DNA of 64,000 nt from contig JAEWUO010000014.1 in the NCBI GenBank assembly GCA_023459335.1, forward strand, positions 1 through 64,000, in the 5' to 3' direction. Both the position numbers and the translations under genes were made by a program. Under the pieces are notes generated by a model. The model did not search any database and was not told the origin of the DNA. It saw only the letters and a program-made list of their open reading frames with translations. This DNA comes from Bacillota bacterium (lineage in GTDB: Bacteria > Bacillota > Clostridia > Christensenellales > CAG-138). This document shows positions 9,340-16,921 of this stretch, one piece after another (position 1 is the stretch's first letter; the number at the start of each line of letters is the position of its first letter).

Positions 9340-9367
9340 ATTATCCAGAGAAATCGAATCCGTCCAA
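9340..9367 (-). promoter_or_regulatory. Promoter of the flippase-like gene
   Basis: On the minus strand, TTGGAC (9367-9362), 16 bp, GATAAT (9345-9340), 17 bp before the ATG. The spacing is slightly short but both hexamers are good. Confidence 0.5.
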
Positions 9368-9386
9368 ACGTGAAATTATAATGAAT

Positions 9387-9411
9387 AAAAAACGCCGTAT
9401 TCCACGCGGCG
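9387..9411 (-). terminator. Terminator of the methyltransferase gene
   Basis: On the minus strand a 6-bp GC-rich stem (9406-9411 with 9393-9398) is followed by six T residues (9392-9387), about 38 bp after the stop codon. Confidence 0.6.
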
Positions 9412-9448
9412 CAGGATCCCGCAGGAAACGGCTGTCTTACATGTTCGT

Positions 9449-10753
9449 TCAGGAGCTCAGCGTGAAAAAGGCGGTGTGGCCCATCGCGTCTGTAATCTGC
9501 AGGACCGGGTTTTCGATTTCGCCGATCGGGAGCTGCAGCGGGAGCTTCGGGCGGCAGTCGGTGGTGGCGGGACAGAAGCAGCCGTCGCGAACCGTACCGG
9601 CGGCAGCGTAGATCAGCGGGGAGACGGGTGAAAAAGCGGCTTCTTCAGAAAATGCAGTTTTTTCAGAAAACCCGACTTCTTCAGAAAACGCGGCTTCTTC
9701 TAAAAATAAGGCTTCTTCAGAAAATACAGCTTCTTCAGAAAATACAGCTTCTTCAATAGAGAGCATTCGTTTTCCATGGACGGTTACGATACGGGCTGTA
9801 ATACGCGCGGGCGTATCGTCCGCCGGATAACGCAGGATCAATTCTTGATCCCCCTCCAGAAGGGAACGCGCGCTCATCGCCTTGAGTTGGCGCGCGCGGA
9901 GCGTATAAAGAGAAAAAGGAGAAGCGTCCACGGCAAGGAACCGCCTGCCGAGCTTGCTCGCCGCCGCGGCGGTCGTTCCGCTGCCGGAGAAAAGGTCGCA
10001 GACGAGGTCGCCCGGACGCGAAGACGCGAGGATCACGCGGTTTAAGAGCGCTTCCGGCTTTTGCGTGGCGTAACCGACGCGTTCGGCGTCCTTTTGCTGG
10101 AGATGTTCGATGTCGTCCCAGACGTCGCTGGGGTATACGGGCGTATTTTCATAATAAGTATAGAGCTTGCCGGCAGAATGAATCGAAAAACAGATGCGGC
10201 CGTCCTCGTCGATATAACGTTTCATGTGGTTGCGCTTCTCCGGCCCGCGCGGGCGGCCGACCGCCTGAATGTCGAAGTATACCTTCGAACTCTTGCGGTA
10301 AAATAGGATCGTGTCATGCTTGCGCGGGTAATACCGCGTGCTGCGGCCGCCGGATTTGTAGCACCAGACGATCTCATTCATGAAGTTTTGTTCGCCGAAG
10401 ATTTCGTCCAGAAGCAGGCGCAGTTTCGCGCTCATGCGGTAATCGATATGCAGGTACAGCGAACCGGAGTCGCAGAGCAGTTCCCGAACGCCGGAAAGGA
10501 TTTCGCGCATCCAGGAAAGATAGCGGGGTTCATCCATGTCGTCCGAAAAAGCCGGAAGGCTGAGCGCTTTTTTTCCCGTTCCTATGCGCACGTGAAACGT
10601 ATCGCCCGTACCGAACGGGGGGTCGAGGTAGATGAGCTGCACACGCCCGCGATACTGCCCGATCAGGCCGGGCAGCGCCGCTTCCGCGCGCGCAAGAAGA
10701 AACTCCCCGGGGCCGCCGTTTGCGTGCCGTTCGCTTGTGCAGACGATTTTCAT
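9449..10753 (-). CDS. Orphan DNA methyltransferase (N6-adenine/N4-cytosine, beta-like)
   Basis: A 434-residue amino-methyltransferase. The catalytic motif IV is IYLDPPFGTGDTF near residue 45, and the SAM-binding motif I is CDLFSGSGTT near residue 260; this order is that of the beta class (Mod-like). The target-recognition region lies between them (ENTPVYPSDVWDDI, GYATQKPEALL). No restriction gene is adjacent, so it may be regulatory or a remnant. The C-terminal part (about residues 334-375) is a run of seven 6-residue repeats of the form EEAxFS encoded by an 18-bp array. AAGGA lies 8 bp before the ATG. Confidence 0.88.
   Translation of the reverse strand: MKIVCTSERHANGGPGEFLLARAEAALPGLIGQYRGRVQLIYLDPPFGTGDTFHVRIGTGKKALSLPAFSDDMDEPRYLSWMREILSGVRELLCDSGSLYLHIDYRMSAKLRLLLDEIFGEQNFMNEIVWCYKSGGRSTRYYPRKHDTILFYRKSSKVYFDIQAVGRPRGPEKRNHMKRYIDEDGRICFSIHSAGKLYTYYENTPVYPSDVWDDIEHLQQKDAERVGYATQKPEALLNRVILASSRPGDLVCDLFSGSGTTAAAASKLGRRFLAVDASPFSLYTLRARQLKAMSARSLLEGDQELILRYPADDTPARITARIVTVHGKRMLSIEEAVFSEEAVFSEEALFLEEAAFSEEVGFSEKTAFSEEAAFSPVSPLIYAAAGTVRDGCFCPATTDCRPKLPLQLPIGEIENPVLQITDAMGHTAFFTLSS
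9629..9754 (-). repeat. Seven 18-bp tandem repeats inside the methyltransferase gene
   Basis: Seven consecutive 18-bp units, the two nearest the 5' side of the array identical. They encode EEAVFS, EEAVFS, EEALFL, EEAAFS, EEVGFS, EKTAFS, EEAAFS. Copy-number change by slippage would keep the reading frame. The array lies between the catalytic core and a short C-terminal domain. Confidence 0.92.
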
Positions 10754-10796
10754 GCCGGTATCCTTCCGTTGGAACTGGTCGGGTTGGGCGGGAATG

Positions 10797-10814
10797 AAAA
10801 AGGCGGGAACCGCC
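10797..10814 (-). terminator. Terminator of the gntR-family gene
   Basis: On the minus strand a GGCGG/CCGCC stem (10814-10810 with 10806-10802) and a 3-nt loop run into TTTTT (10801-10797), just after the regulator stop. Confidence 0.55.
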
Positions 10815-10821
10815 GGCGTTC

Positions 10822-11475
10822 TTAGACGCTTGGACGATATCCCGCCGCGATGGCGACGTGCGCTTCCATCTGCGTTTTGGCTTCCGGCGCGTCCTTTCGC
10901 TCGATTGCATGGTAGATGCTCAGGTGTTCCGCAAGAGAATTCGGCGCGCGGTCGGGCAGGGTAAGGGAACTCTGACGCGCTTTCTGAATGTTATGGTGCA
11001 GCGAGGCGAGGATATGCCGGATCGTCCGGCTGCCGCTCGCTTCGTAAATCAGCTCGTGAAAGCGCGTATCGAGCGCGACAAGGTGCGCGATGTCGTTCTT
11101 CGCGGTGTAAAACTCCATGAGGTCCACGACTTCGCGCAGTTCTTTGAGCTGTTCGTCGGTCACGCGCTGCGCCGCCCAGAATGCGGCCTGTCCTTCCAGA
11201 AGATGGCGGATGGTCGAAACGTCCTGTAAATCTTCATTCGAAAACCCTTTTACGACGACGCCGCGGTTGGGGTGCGAGGAGACGAGGTCCTCAAGCTCGA
11301 GCTGCTTGAGCGCCTCGCGCACGGGCGTGCGGCTCACGCCGAGTTCCTCGGCGATCTTCATTTCCACGAGGCAGTCGCCGGTCTGATAGCGGCCTTCGGC
11401 GATCCCGTCCCGAAGAAAGCGGTAGACTTTTTCGGACAAAGAGCCGTAGTCCCTGTTATCATAATTTATATTCAT
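10822..11475 (-). CDS. GntR family transcriptional regulator (FadR/FCD subfamily)
   Basis: A 217-residue regulator. The N-terminal winged helix-turn-helix (about 10-75) includes LGVSRTPVREALKQLELEDL, the GntR signature. The C-terminal all-helical FCD ligand domain carries the spaced metal-binding residues in LDTRFHELIYEASG, AEHLSIYHAI and QMEAHVA. FCD regulators usually sense small carboxylates or sugar acids; no catabolic genes are adjacent, so the effector is unknown. A palindrome upstream may be its operator. A hairpin separates it from the downstream methyltransferase. Confidence 0.92.
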   Translation of the reverse strand: MNINYDNRDYGSLSEKVYRFLRDGIAEGRYQTGDCLVEMKIAEELGVSRTPVREALKQLELEDLVSSHPNRGVVVKGFSNEDLQDVSTIRHLLEGQAAFWAAQRVTDEQLKELREVVDLMEFYTAKNDIAHLVALDTRFHELIYEASGSRTIRHILASLHHNIQKARQSSLTLPDRAPNSLAEHLSIYHAIERKDAPEAKTQMEAHVAIAAGYRPSV

Positions 11476-11554
11476 GAATGCTCTCTTTCGCGGTGACGCA
11501 GAACGCGGCCCGCTTGCGATGGGAAAGGGAAGAAACGATCCTTATACATGACAT

Positions 11555-11583
11555 AGTTTATCGCAAACACAGATGATATTCAA
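11555..11583 (-). promoter_or_regulatory. Putative promoter of the gntR-family gene
   Basis: On the minus strand, TTGAAT (11583-11578), 17 bp, TAAACT (11560-11555), about 80 bp before the start codon. Each hexamer matches consensus at four of six positions. Confidence 0.4.
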
Positions 11584-11588
11584 GTGCA

Positions 11589-11604
11589 TGTATACAAATA
11601 TACA
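11589..11604. promoter_or_regulatory. Candidate GntR-family operator
   Basis: A perfect inverted repeat, TGTATA (11589-11594), four bases, TATACA (11599-11604), just upstream of the putative gntR promoter. FCD-type regulators often bind short TA-centred palindromes of this kind. The rest of 11476-11781 is AT-rich and holds only this, the two promoters and the ribosome sites. Confidence 0.4.
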
Positions 11605-11724
11605 ATAAAACAATTCATCAACCATCTGCAAGTTATCCAGGAATTACCAGGGAAACTAACCGGTATGCCTTAAATACGACGCAAAGCGTTCACGCGCGGG
11701 TAACATACCGGATGGCATTGCATA

Positions 11725-11753
11725 TTTACAGAAACCGTGCCGGCTGGTATAAT
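11725..11753 (+). promoter_or_regulatory. Promoter of the asp23-amaP-DUF2273 genes
   Basis: TTTACA (11725-11730), 17 bp, TATAAT (11748-11753), with TG one base before the -10. It starts transcription about 22 bp before the asp23 ATG. Confidence 0.8.
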
Positions 11754-11781
11754 TTTCATAATCAGGAATGGAGGTGTGCAT

Positions 11782-12276
11782 ATGTCTGAAGAAAAAAAAG
11801 CGAACGCCGAAGTTTCCAATGTGGAAGCGGAAGGCGGACGTATCGTATTCGCAGACGAAGTCGTCGCGACCATCGCAGCGCTTGCGGTTTCCGACGTGGA
11901 CGGCGTATCCGCGATGAGCGGCGGGGTCGTCGAAGGCATATCCGAAATGCTCGGAAAGAAAAATCTGACAAAAGGCGTGAAGGTGGAAGTCGGCCAGGAA
12001 GAGGCCGCGGTGGATATTTCCGTCAACATAAAGTACGGATACAAGATCAAGGAAGTCTGTGAAAAGATTCAGAAAGCGGTCAAGAGCGCAATCGAGACCA
12101 TGACGGGCCTCAAGGTCGTCGAGATCAATGTGTTCGTGCAGAGCGTCGTATTTGAAACGCCGGAGCAGGAAGCCGGGCGCAGCGCGAAGAAAAAGGAAAA
12201 AGCGAAAGACAAGGAAAAAGAAGCGCAGCCTGTCGTCGCGGAGATCGTCGCTCCGGAACCTCCCCGGGTGAAATAA
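11782..12276 (+). CDS. Asp23/Gls24 family envelope stress protein
   Basis: A 164-residue Asp23-family protein: VATIAALAVSDVDGVSAMSG, KGVKVEVGQEEAAVDISVNI and AIETMTGLKVVEINVFVQSV form the conserved domain, followed by a Lys/Glu-rich, Pro-ending tail. Asp23 proteins are abundant, membrane-anchored via AmaP, and linked to cell-envelope stress. GGAGGTG lies 6 bp before the ATG. The next two genes encode the likely membrane anchor and a small membrane partner, so the three appear to work together. A second Asp23 gene is at 43700. Confidence 0.93.
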   Translation: MSEEKKANAEVSNVEAEGGRIVFADEVVATIAALAVSDVDGVSAMSGGVVEGISEMLGKKNLTKGVKVEVGQEEAAVDISVNIKYGYKIKEVCEKIQKAVKSAIETMTGLKVVEINVFVQSVVFETPEQEAGRSAKKKEKAKDKEKEAQPVVAEIVAPEPPRVK

Positions 12277-12296
12277 AAAACCGTATCAACCCTGTG

Positions 12297-12320
12297 CGGG
12301 CGGAGGCTTCCGCCCGTTTT
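12297..12320 (+). terminator. Terminator or attenuator after asp23
   Basis: An 8-bp stem CGGGCGGA/TCCGCCCG (12297-12304, 12309-12316) with a 4-nt loop and TTTT. Because amaP follows without an obvious new promoter, it probably reduces rather than stops read-through, giving more Asp23 than its anchor. Confidence 0.7.
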
Positions 12321-12405
12321 ACAGGAAGCGCGCAAATACCGCGCGAATCGAATTGTGACGCCGCCGCCGTGGAATGCGGATGGCGGACAAGAAGGGGTTG
12401 TTCGT

Positions 12406-12978
12406 ATGAAACTCAAGTTTTTCGACCGTCTTCTGCTGGGCATTCTGTTGATTGCCGCAATCCTTGTATCGTTTGTGCTCTTTGGAATCGCGGCGAATCT
12501 GATCACGGAGAACATGGTGACGGACTTTGTCGGCCTGTTCTACCTGTTCCGCCAGAATGCGCTGATCCTTGCGGGATGCGGGCTTGTGGTGCTGCTCATC
12601 AGCGTAAAGCTGCTCTTCGCGGGCAGGAGCGGGAAAGCGGAGGTTCGCCCCGCTTCCGCGCTGATGCGGCAGACAGAATTCGGCGGTACGTTTATCTCTT
12701 TGGAAGCGCTCGACAGCATGGTGCAGAAGCACTGCCGTGCGATTTCGCGCGTAAGAGACGTGCATACGACGCTGCACTCGACCGAAACGGGCGTAACCGT
12801 AGGCATTCGCCTCTGCGTACTGCCGGATACGGACGTGGTCACGCTCACGAGCGAACTGCAGAAGTCGCTGAAGGAAAACATCGAATCGCTGACCGGCATT
12901 CAAGTCAACGAGATCGGCGTGCTGGTCGAGAGCGCAGCCGCGCCCGCCGCGAACACGGCGGTTTCCCGTGCGGAGTGA
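12406..12978 (+). CDS. amaP: AmaP-like alkaline-shock membrane anchor protein
   Basis: A 190-residue membrane protein with two N-terminal helices (LLGILLIAAILVSFVLFGIA and ILAGCGLVVLLISVKLLFA) and a cytoplasmic Asp23-like domain (TLHSTETGVTVGIRLCVLPD, SLTGIQVNEIGVLVESA). This is the layout of AmaP, which tethers Asp23 to the membrane. GAAGGGG lies about 9 bp before the ATG, which I prefer to an in-frame GTG at 12355. Confidence 0.85.
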   Translation: MKLKFFDRLLLGILLIAAILVSFVLFGIAANLITENMVTDFVGLFYLFRQNALILAGCGLVVLLISVKLLFAGRSGKAEVRPASALMRQTEFGGTFISLEALDSMVQKHCRAISRVRDVHTTLHSTETGVTVGIRLCVLPDTDVVTLTSELQKSLKENIESLTGIQVNEIGVLVESAAAPAANTAVSRAE

Positions 12979-12988
12979 GGGCGGAATC

Positions 12989-13210
12989 ATGGACGCGTTT
13001 CTGGGATTTATCAAGAAATATAAATTTACGGTACTGCTCGTTTTAATCGGGCTTTTGCTTGCGATTCTGTTCTTTACGATCGGATTCTGGCGCACGCTGC
13101 TGTTAATGCTGATCCTTGCGATCTGCTTTTTTATCGGTTACCTGCTCGATCAGGGCGGGCCGGAGGGAATCCGCAGCTTTTTTCAGAAACTGTTTTCCAG
13201 GGAAAAATAA
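12989..13210 (+). CDS. DUF2273 small membrane protein
   Basis: A 73-residue protein with two adjacent hydrophobic helices (FTVLLVLIGLLLAILFFTIG and TLLLMLILAICFFIGYLLD) and a basic tail. This is the DUF2273 pattern found beside Asp23 and AmaP in Firmicutes. The ATG at 12989, 10 bp after the amaP stop, is preceded by GGGCGGA. It probably belongs to the same envelope-stress complex; its precise role is unknown. Confidence 0.85.
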   Translation: MDAFLGFIKKYKFTVLLVLIGLLLAILFFTIGFWRTLLLMLILAICFFIGYLLDQGGPEGIRSFFQKLFSREK

Positions 13211-13213
13211 AGC

Positions 13214-13627
13214 ATGAGCAGAACGGCCGCGCGCGAAGTTGCGATGATGATACAGTTTTCCACACTGCTGGGCGGTGAGGACTCGCCCGAACACGTCTGC
13301 GAAAAAGCGGATTTCGTCGGCGTATTGGACGACGAAGATCTGCTGTATGTCGGGCAGATGCTGGAGGGTGTACGCGCGCACAGCGCGGAGTTGGACGAAC
13401 TGATCGGACGCTATGCGAAGGACTGGTCCATCGAGCGGATCGCGCGGGTCGATCTGAGCATCCTCCGCATCGCGATTTACGAGATGCTCTACCGCAGGGA
13501 GGATGTGCCGACCGGCGCCGCGATCAACGAGGCGGTGGAGCTTGCCAAGCGTTACGGCGGCGAACGCTCCTATGCGTTCATCAACGGGATCCTTGGCAGC
13601 GTAGCAAAAGAGATCGTGTCGCCATGA
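13214..13627 (+). CDS. nusB: Transcription antitermination factor NusB
   Basis: A 137-residue all-helical RNA-binding protein. The start SRTAAREVAMMIQFSTLL and the C-terminal GAAINEAVELAKRYG and SYAFINGILGSVAKE match NusB. With NusE (S10) it binds boxA in rRNA leaders. It starts 4 bp after the DUF2273 stop and overlaps the next gene by ATGA, so translation is coupled. Confidence 0.95.
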   Translation: MSRTAAREVAMMIQFSTLLGGEDSPEHVCEKADFVGVLDDEDLLYVGQMLEGVRAHSAELDELIGRYAKDWSIERIARVDLSILRIAIYEMLYRREDVPTGAAINEAVELAKRYGGERSYAFINGILGSVAKEIVSP

Positions 13628-14574
13628 CGCGGCTGTATCTGGGCGTCGATACGAGCAACTATACGACGTCCGTATCGTGTGTTTCAAACGAAGGCATCGT
13701 TTTCGAGCGGAGAACGATGCTTTCTGTACCGTTGGGAGAGCGTGGGCTGCGGCAAAGCGACGCGCTGTTTCAGCACGTAAAGAATCTTCCTCCGCTGATG
13801 GAGGAGATGCTGTCACAAATCGACCGGCCGGCCGTGGCAGGCGTTGCCGTCAGCGCGAAGCCGACGTCCGCGGAAGAGTCTTATATGCCCGTGTTTCTCG
13901 CTGGCAGGCTTGCGGCGGTCTCCGCCGCCGCCTCGCTCGGCGTTCCGCTTTTTGAAACCACGCATCAGGCGGGGCATATCCGCGCGGCGATGTTCGGGCA
14001 GGAGCCGGCCTTTTCTGATCGTGCGTTTTTAGCGATGCATGTTTCCGGCGGCACGACCGACCTTCTGCTGGTTACGCGTGAGAAGGGCGCGTTTCGCCGG
14101 ATCGTCCGCATCGGCGGATGCGGCGATCTTCACGCGGGACAGCTGGTGGACCGCGTCGGGGTCGCGATGGGGCTGCCGTTTCCGAGCGGCGCGCATCTGG
14201 AACGTCTCGCGCGGGACGCGGCCGACCGGTCCGTCAAACTCCCTTCCAGCGTCAAGGGGCTGAATTGTTCGTTTTCCGGGCAGGAAACGCAGTGCCGCCG
14301 GCTTCTGGAAGCGGGCGCGGAACAGGAAACAATCGCATATGCCGTATACGACTGTATGGCGCGAACGTTTGCCAAGATGCTGAAGAGCGCATTTTCGCAG
14401 TCCGACTGTTCCACTGCGCTGCTGGTCGGCGGCGTTTCCGGCAGTGCGCTGCTGCGCGAACTGCTGACGCAGCGGCTGGATCAGACGGTTTCTTATGCGC
14501 AGAGCGGGCTTTCCGCGGACAACGCGGCCGGCGTCGCGCTGATCGCGCGGGATATGGATCAAAACGGGAGGTGA
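13624..14574 (+). CDS. TsaD/Kae1-family paralogue (glycoprotease-like)
   Basis: A 316-residue ASKHA-fold protein related to TsaD, the t6A tRNA-modification enzyme. It starts RLYLGVDTSNYTTSVSCVS and keeps the phosphate-binding MHVSGGTTDLLLV and LVGGVSGSALL. The metal-binding HxEGH of true TsaD is HQAGH here, and the protein is shorter than the usual 335-345 residues. A paralogue between nusB and xseA occurs in many Clostridia; its function is not known to me. The partner ywlC (TsaC) lies at 62761, and the genuine tsaD would be elsewhere. Confidence 0.82.
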   Translation: MTRLYLGVDTSNYTTSVSCVSNEGIVFERRTMLSVPLGERGLRQSDALFQHVKNLPPLMEEMLSQIDRPAVAGVAVSAKPTSAEESYMPVFLAGRLAAVSAAASLGVPLFETTHQAGHIRAAMFGQEPAFSDRAFLAMHVSGGTTDLLLVTREKGAFRRIVRIGGCGDLHAGQLVDRVGVAMGLPFPSGAHLERLARDAADRSVKLPSSVKGLNCSFSGQETQCRRLLEAGAEQETIAYAVYDCMARTFAKMLKSAFSQSDCSTALLVGGVSGSALLRELLTQRLDQTVSYAQSGLSADNAAGVALIARDMDQNGR

Positions 14575-14581
14575 AGCGGGG

Positions 14582-15847
14582 ATGGAACAGGCGATTACGC
14601 CGGTGTTTCGCGTCAGCGAACTCAACGAATATGTTTCAAACGCGCTTGCTTCCGACCCGAATCTCTGCGAGTTAAGGGTGCGCGGCGAGATCAGCGGATT
14701 CAAACGACACTCGTCCGGACACCTCTACTTTTCCTTAAAGGACGAAAGCGCGCTCGTGCGATGCGTGATGTTCCGCCAGCAGGCGATGCGTCTCGGCTTT
14801 GAACCGCAGGACGGCATGCAGGTTTTGCTCTACGGCAGAGCGGCGCTCTACGAAAAGGACGGCTCGTTCCAACTTTATGCCAATTATTTAAAGAAGAGCG
14901 GCGAGGGAGAACTGTATTTACGATTCCTCGCGCTGAAAAAAGAACTCGAAGAACGCGGCTGGTTTGCCGAGGAACGCAAGCGGCCGATCCCGTTTCTGCC
15001 GAACCGCATCGGAGTGGTAACGAGCGGAACGGGCGCCGCCGTGCAGGATATTGTAAATATCGTGCGCAGACGGTTTCCGAGTATGCCGATCGTGCTCGCG
15101 AGCGTCCGCGTGCAGGGCGCGGGCGCGGCGGAAGAGATCGCGCGGGCGATTCGCGAGATGAACGTGCAAAACGCGGCGGACGTGCTCATCGTCGGACGCG
15201 GCGGCGGCAGTATGGAGGATCTCTGGGCATTTAACGAACCGGTTGTCGCGGAGGCGATCGTCACGAGCCGCATCCCCGTCATCAGCGCGGTCGGCCACGA
15301 AACGGATTTTACGATAGCGGATTTTACGGCGGATCTGCGCGCGCCGACACCGTCCGCGGCGGCGGAGCTCGCCGTGCCGGAGATGGACGCTTGCTATGAA
15401 GGCGTGCGGATTTATTCGGATCGAATGCGTCACGCGCTGACTTCGCGCGTGAACAAAATGCGCGCGGACGTGCGGTTGTTCGCGGGTGCGAAAGCGTTCC
15501 GTATGCTCGAGAGCAGGCTGATGTCGCAGCGGCAGACGCTGGACGCCATGCGCGAACGTTCGTTTCGCGGATCAAGGGAGCGGGTCTTATCGGCGAGATC
15601 GGAGCTCATGCGCCTGCGCGCGCAGCTTCTCGCGCTGGGACCCGCCGCCGTGCTGGAACGCGGTTATGCGATTGTGACGGACGGTTCAGGCGGCGCGCTC
15701 AGCGGCGTTACCGGTATGCGCGCGGGAGAATTGGTCGGCATCCGCATGCGCGACGGCGCGGCGGACGCAAGGATCGAACGCGTGTCGGCGGAACGCAACA
15801 AGACGGAATCGGGAGGGGAAACAGATGGAACAGCCGCTTCGATTTGA
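14582..15847 (+). CDS. xseA: Exodeoxyribonuclease VII large subunit
   Basis: A 421-residue large subunit of exonuclease VII. The N-terminal OB fold (VSELNEYVSNAL, GEISGFKRHSSGHLYFSLKD) is followed by the catalytic region with GVVTSGTGAAVQDI, VGRGGGSMEDLWAFN and SAVGHETDFTIADF, then a long helical region that binds XseB. GAGGTGAAGCGGGG precedes the ATG. The small subunit overlaps its 3' end. Confidence 0.97.
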   Translation: MEQAITPVFRVSELNEYVSNALASDPNLCELRVRGEISGFKRHSSGHLYFSLKDESALVRCVMFRQQAMRLGFEPQDGMQVLLYGRAALYEKDGSFQLYANYLKKSGEGELYLRFLALKKELEERGWFAEERKRPIPFLPNRIGVVTSGTGAAVQDIVNIVRRRFPSMPIVLASVRVQGAGAAEEIARAIREMNVQNAADVLIVGRGGGSMEDLWAFNEPVVAEAIVTSRIPVISAVGHETDFTIADFTADLRAPTPSAAAELAVPEMDACYEGVRIYSDRMRHALTSRVNKMRADVRLFAGAKAFRMLESRLMSQRQTLDAMRERSFRGSRERVLSARSELMRLRAQLLALGPAAVLERGYAIVTDGSGGALSGVTGMRAGELVGIRMRDGAADARIERVSAERNKTESGGETDGTAASI

Positions 15848-16037
15848 AGAAGCCATGCAGAAACTGTCGGATATCGTCACAAAACTCGAAAGCGGAGAAG
15901 GCTCGCTTGACGAGATGATCCGCCTGTATGAAGAGGGCATGACGCTCGTAAAAACCTGCGAAAGCAGGCTTGACGCATATGAGGCGAAAATAACAAACCT
16001 CAACGGCACGACGGAGGCGAAAGCCAATGCTGAGTGA
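15825..16037 (+). CDS. xseB: Exodeoxyribonuclease VII small subunit
   Basis: A 70-residue subunit with the family pattern FEEAMQKLSDIVTKLESGEG and LDEMIRLYEEGMTLVKTCES, two helices that pack on XseA. It overlaps xseA by 23 bp and ispA by 11 bp, so the three are translationally linked. Confidence 0.96.
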   Translation: MEQPLRFEEAMQKLSDIVTKLESGEGSLDEMIRLYEEGMTLVKTCESRLDAYEAKITNLNGTTEAKANAE

Positions 16038-16869
16038 ACGATTGTCGCATTACTCCACGCTTGCGGACGCGAAACTCGCGGAGCTGATGATAGAGGGCGA
16101 ACGCGCGCCGATCCTATCGGAGAGCATGGGCTACAGCGTGTTTTCCGGCGGGAAACGGATCCGCCCGGCGCTCTGTATGGCGGCCTGCGAGCTATGCGGC
16201 GGCGAAGCGGAAGACGCGCTTTACGCCGCCTGCGCGATCGAACTGATCCATACGTATTCTCTGATTCACGACGACCTGCCCGCGATGGACGACGACGACA
16301 TGCGCCGCGGCAAACCGAGCAGCCACAAGGCGTTCGGAGAAGCGAACGCGATTCTTGCGGGGGACGGACTGCAGGCGCTGGCGTTTTATGCGCTCTCGTT
16401 CTGCACGGAAGACACCGCGCTGGCGGATGTCGCGAAAGGCGCCTTTGAAATGGTGATGGGACAGAGCCTGGACGTCAACAGCGGCGGAAACGTTTTGCTG
16501 CTGCGGCAACTGCAGGATTTCAAGACGGGCGCGCTGTTTCGCGCCTCGGTCGCGGCGGGTGCGGCCTGCGCAAAAGCGACGGCGGAGCAGAAAAACGCGC
16601 TCATCCGGTTTGCGGACGCATACGGCATGCTGTTTCAGATTACCGACGATATTCTCGACTCCGAAGGGGACGCGTCACTGCTTGGCAAGACGACCGGAAA
16701 GGACGCGGAGGAAGAGAAGACCACGTTTGTCACGGTCTACGGCATCGACGCGGCGAAGGAATACGCCAAACAGTACGCGCGAGAGGCGCGGCAGGCAATC
16801 GAAGACGTCGGGATGGACGATTCTTTTTTCACCGAACTGATCGGATATACGCTGACGAGAAAATCGTAA
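16027..16869 (+). CDS. ispA: Farnesyl/geranyl diphosphate synthase
   Basis: A 280-residue short-chain prenyl transferase that condenses IPP with DMAPP to farnesyl diphosphate. The first aspartate motif is LIHDDLPAMDDDDMRRGKPS and the second FQITDDILDSEGD; GGKRIRPALC binds the diphosphate. It precedes dxs, so precursor synthesis and chain elongation for undecaprenyl and quinone lipids sit together. Confidence 0.96.
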   Translation: MLSERLSHYSTLADAKLAELMIEGERAPILSESMGYSVFSGGKRIRPALCMAACELCGGEAEDALYAACAIELIHTYSLIHDDLPAMDDDDMRRGKPSSHKAFGEANAILAGDGLQALAFYALSFCTEDTALADVAKGAFEMVMGQSLDVNSGGNVLLLRQLQDFKTGALFRASVAAGAACAKATAEQKNALIRFADAYGMLFQITDDILDSEGDASLLGKTTGKDAEEEKTTFVTVYGIDAAKEYAKQYAREARQAIEDVGMDDSFFTELIGYTLTRKS

Positions 16870-16921
16870 GGCATTACAATATAAATAAACAGAAAAGCGA
16901 TTCAGGAAGTATAATTGAACC

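Noticed and set aside
16910..16915. TATAAT just before dxs, considered as its promoter
   Set aside because: It lies only 7 bp before the ATG and has no -35 at the right distance, so a transcript would lack the start region.
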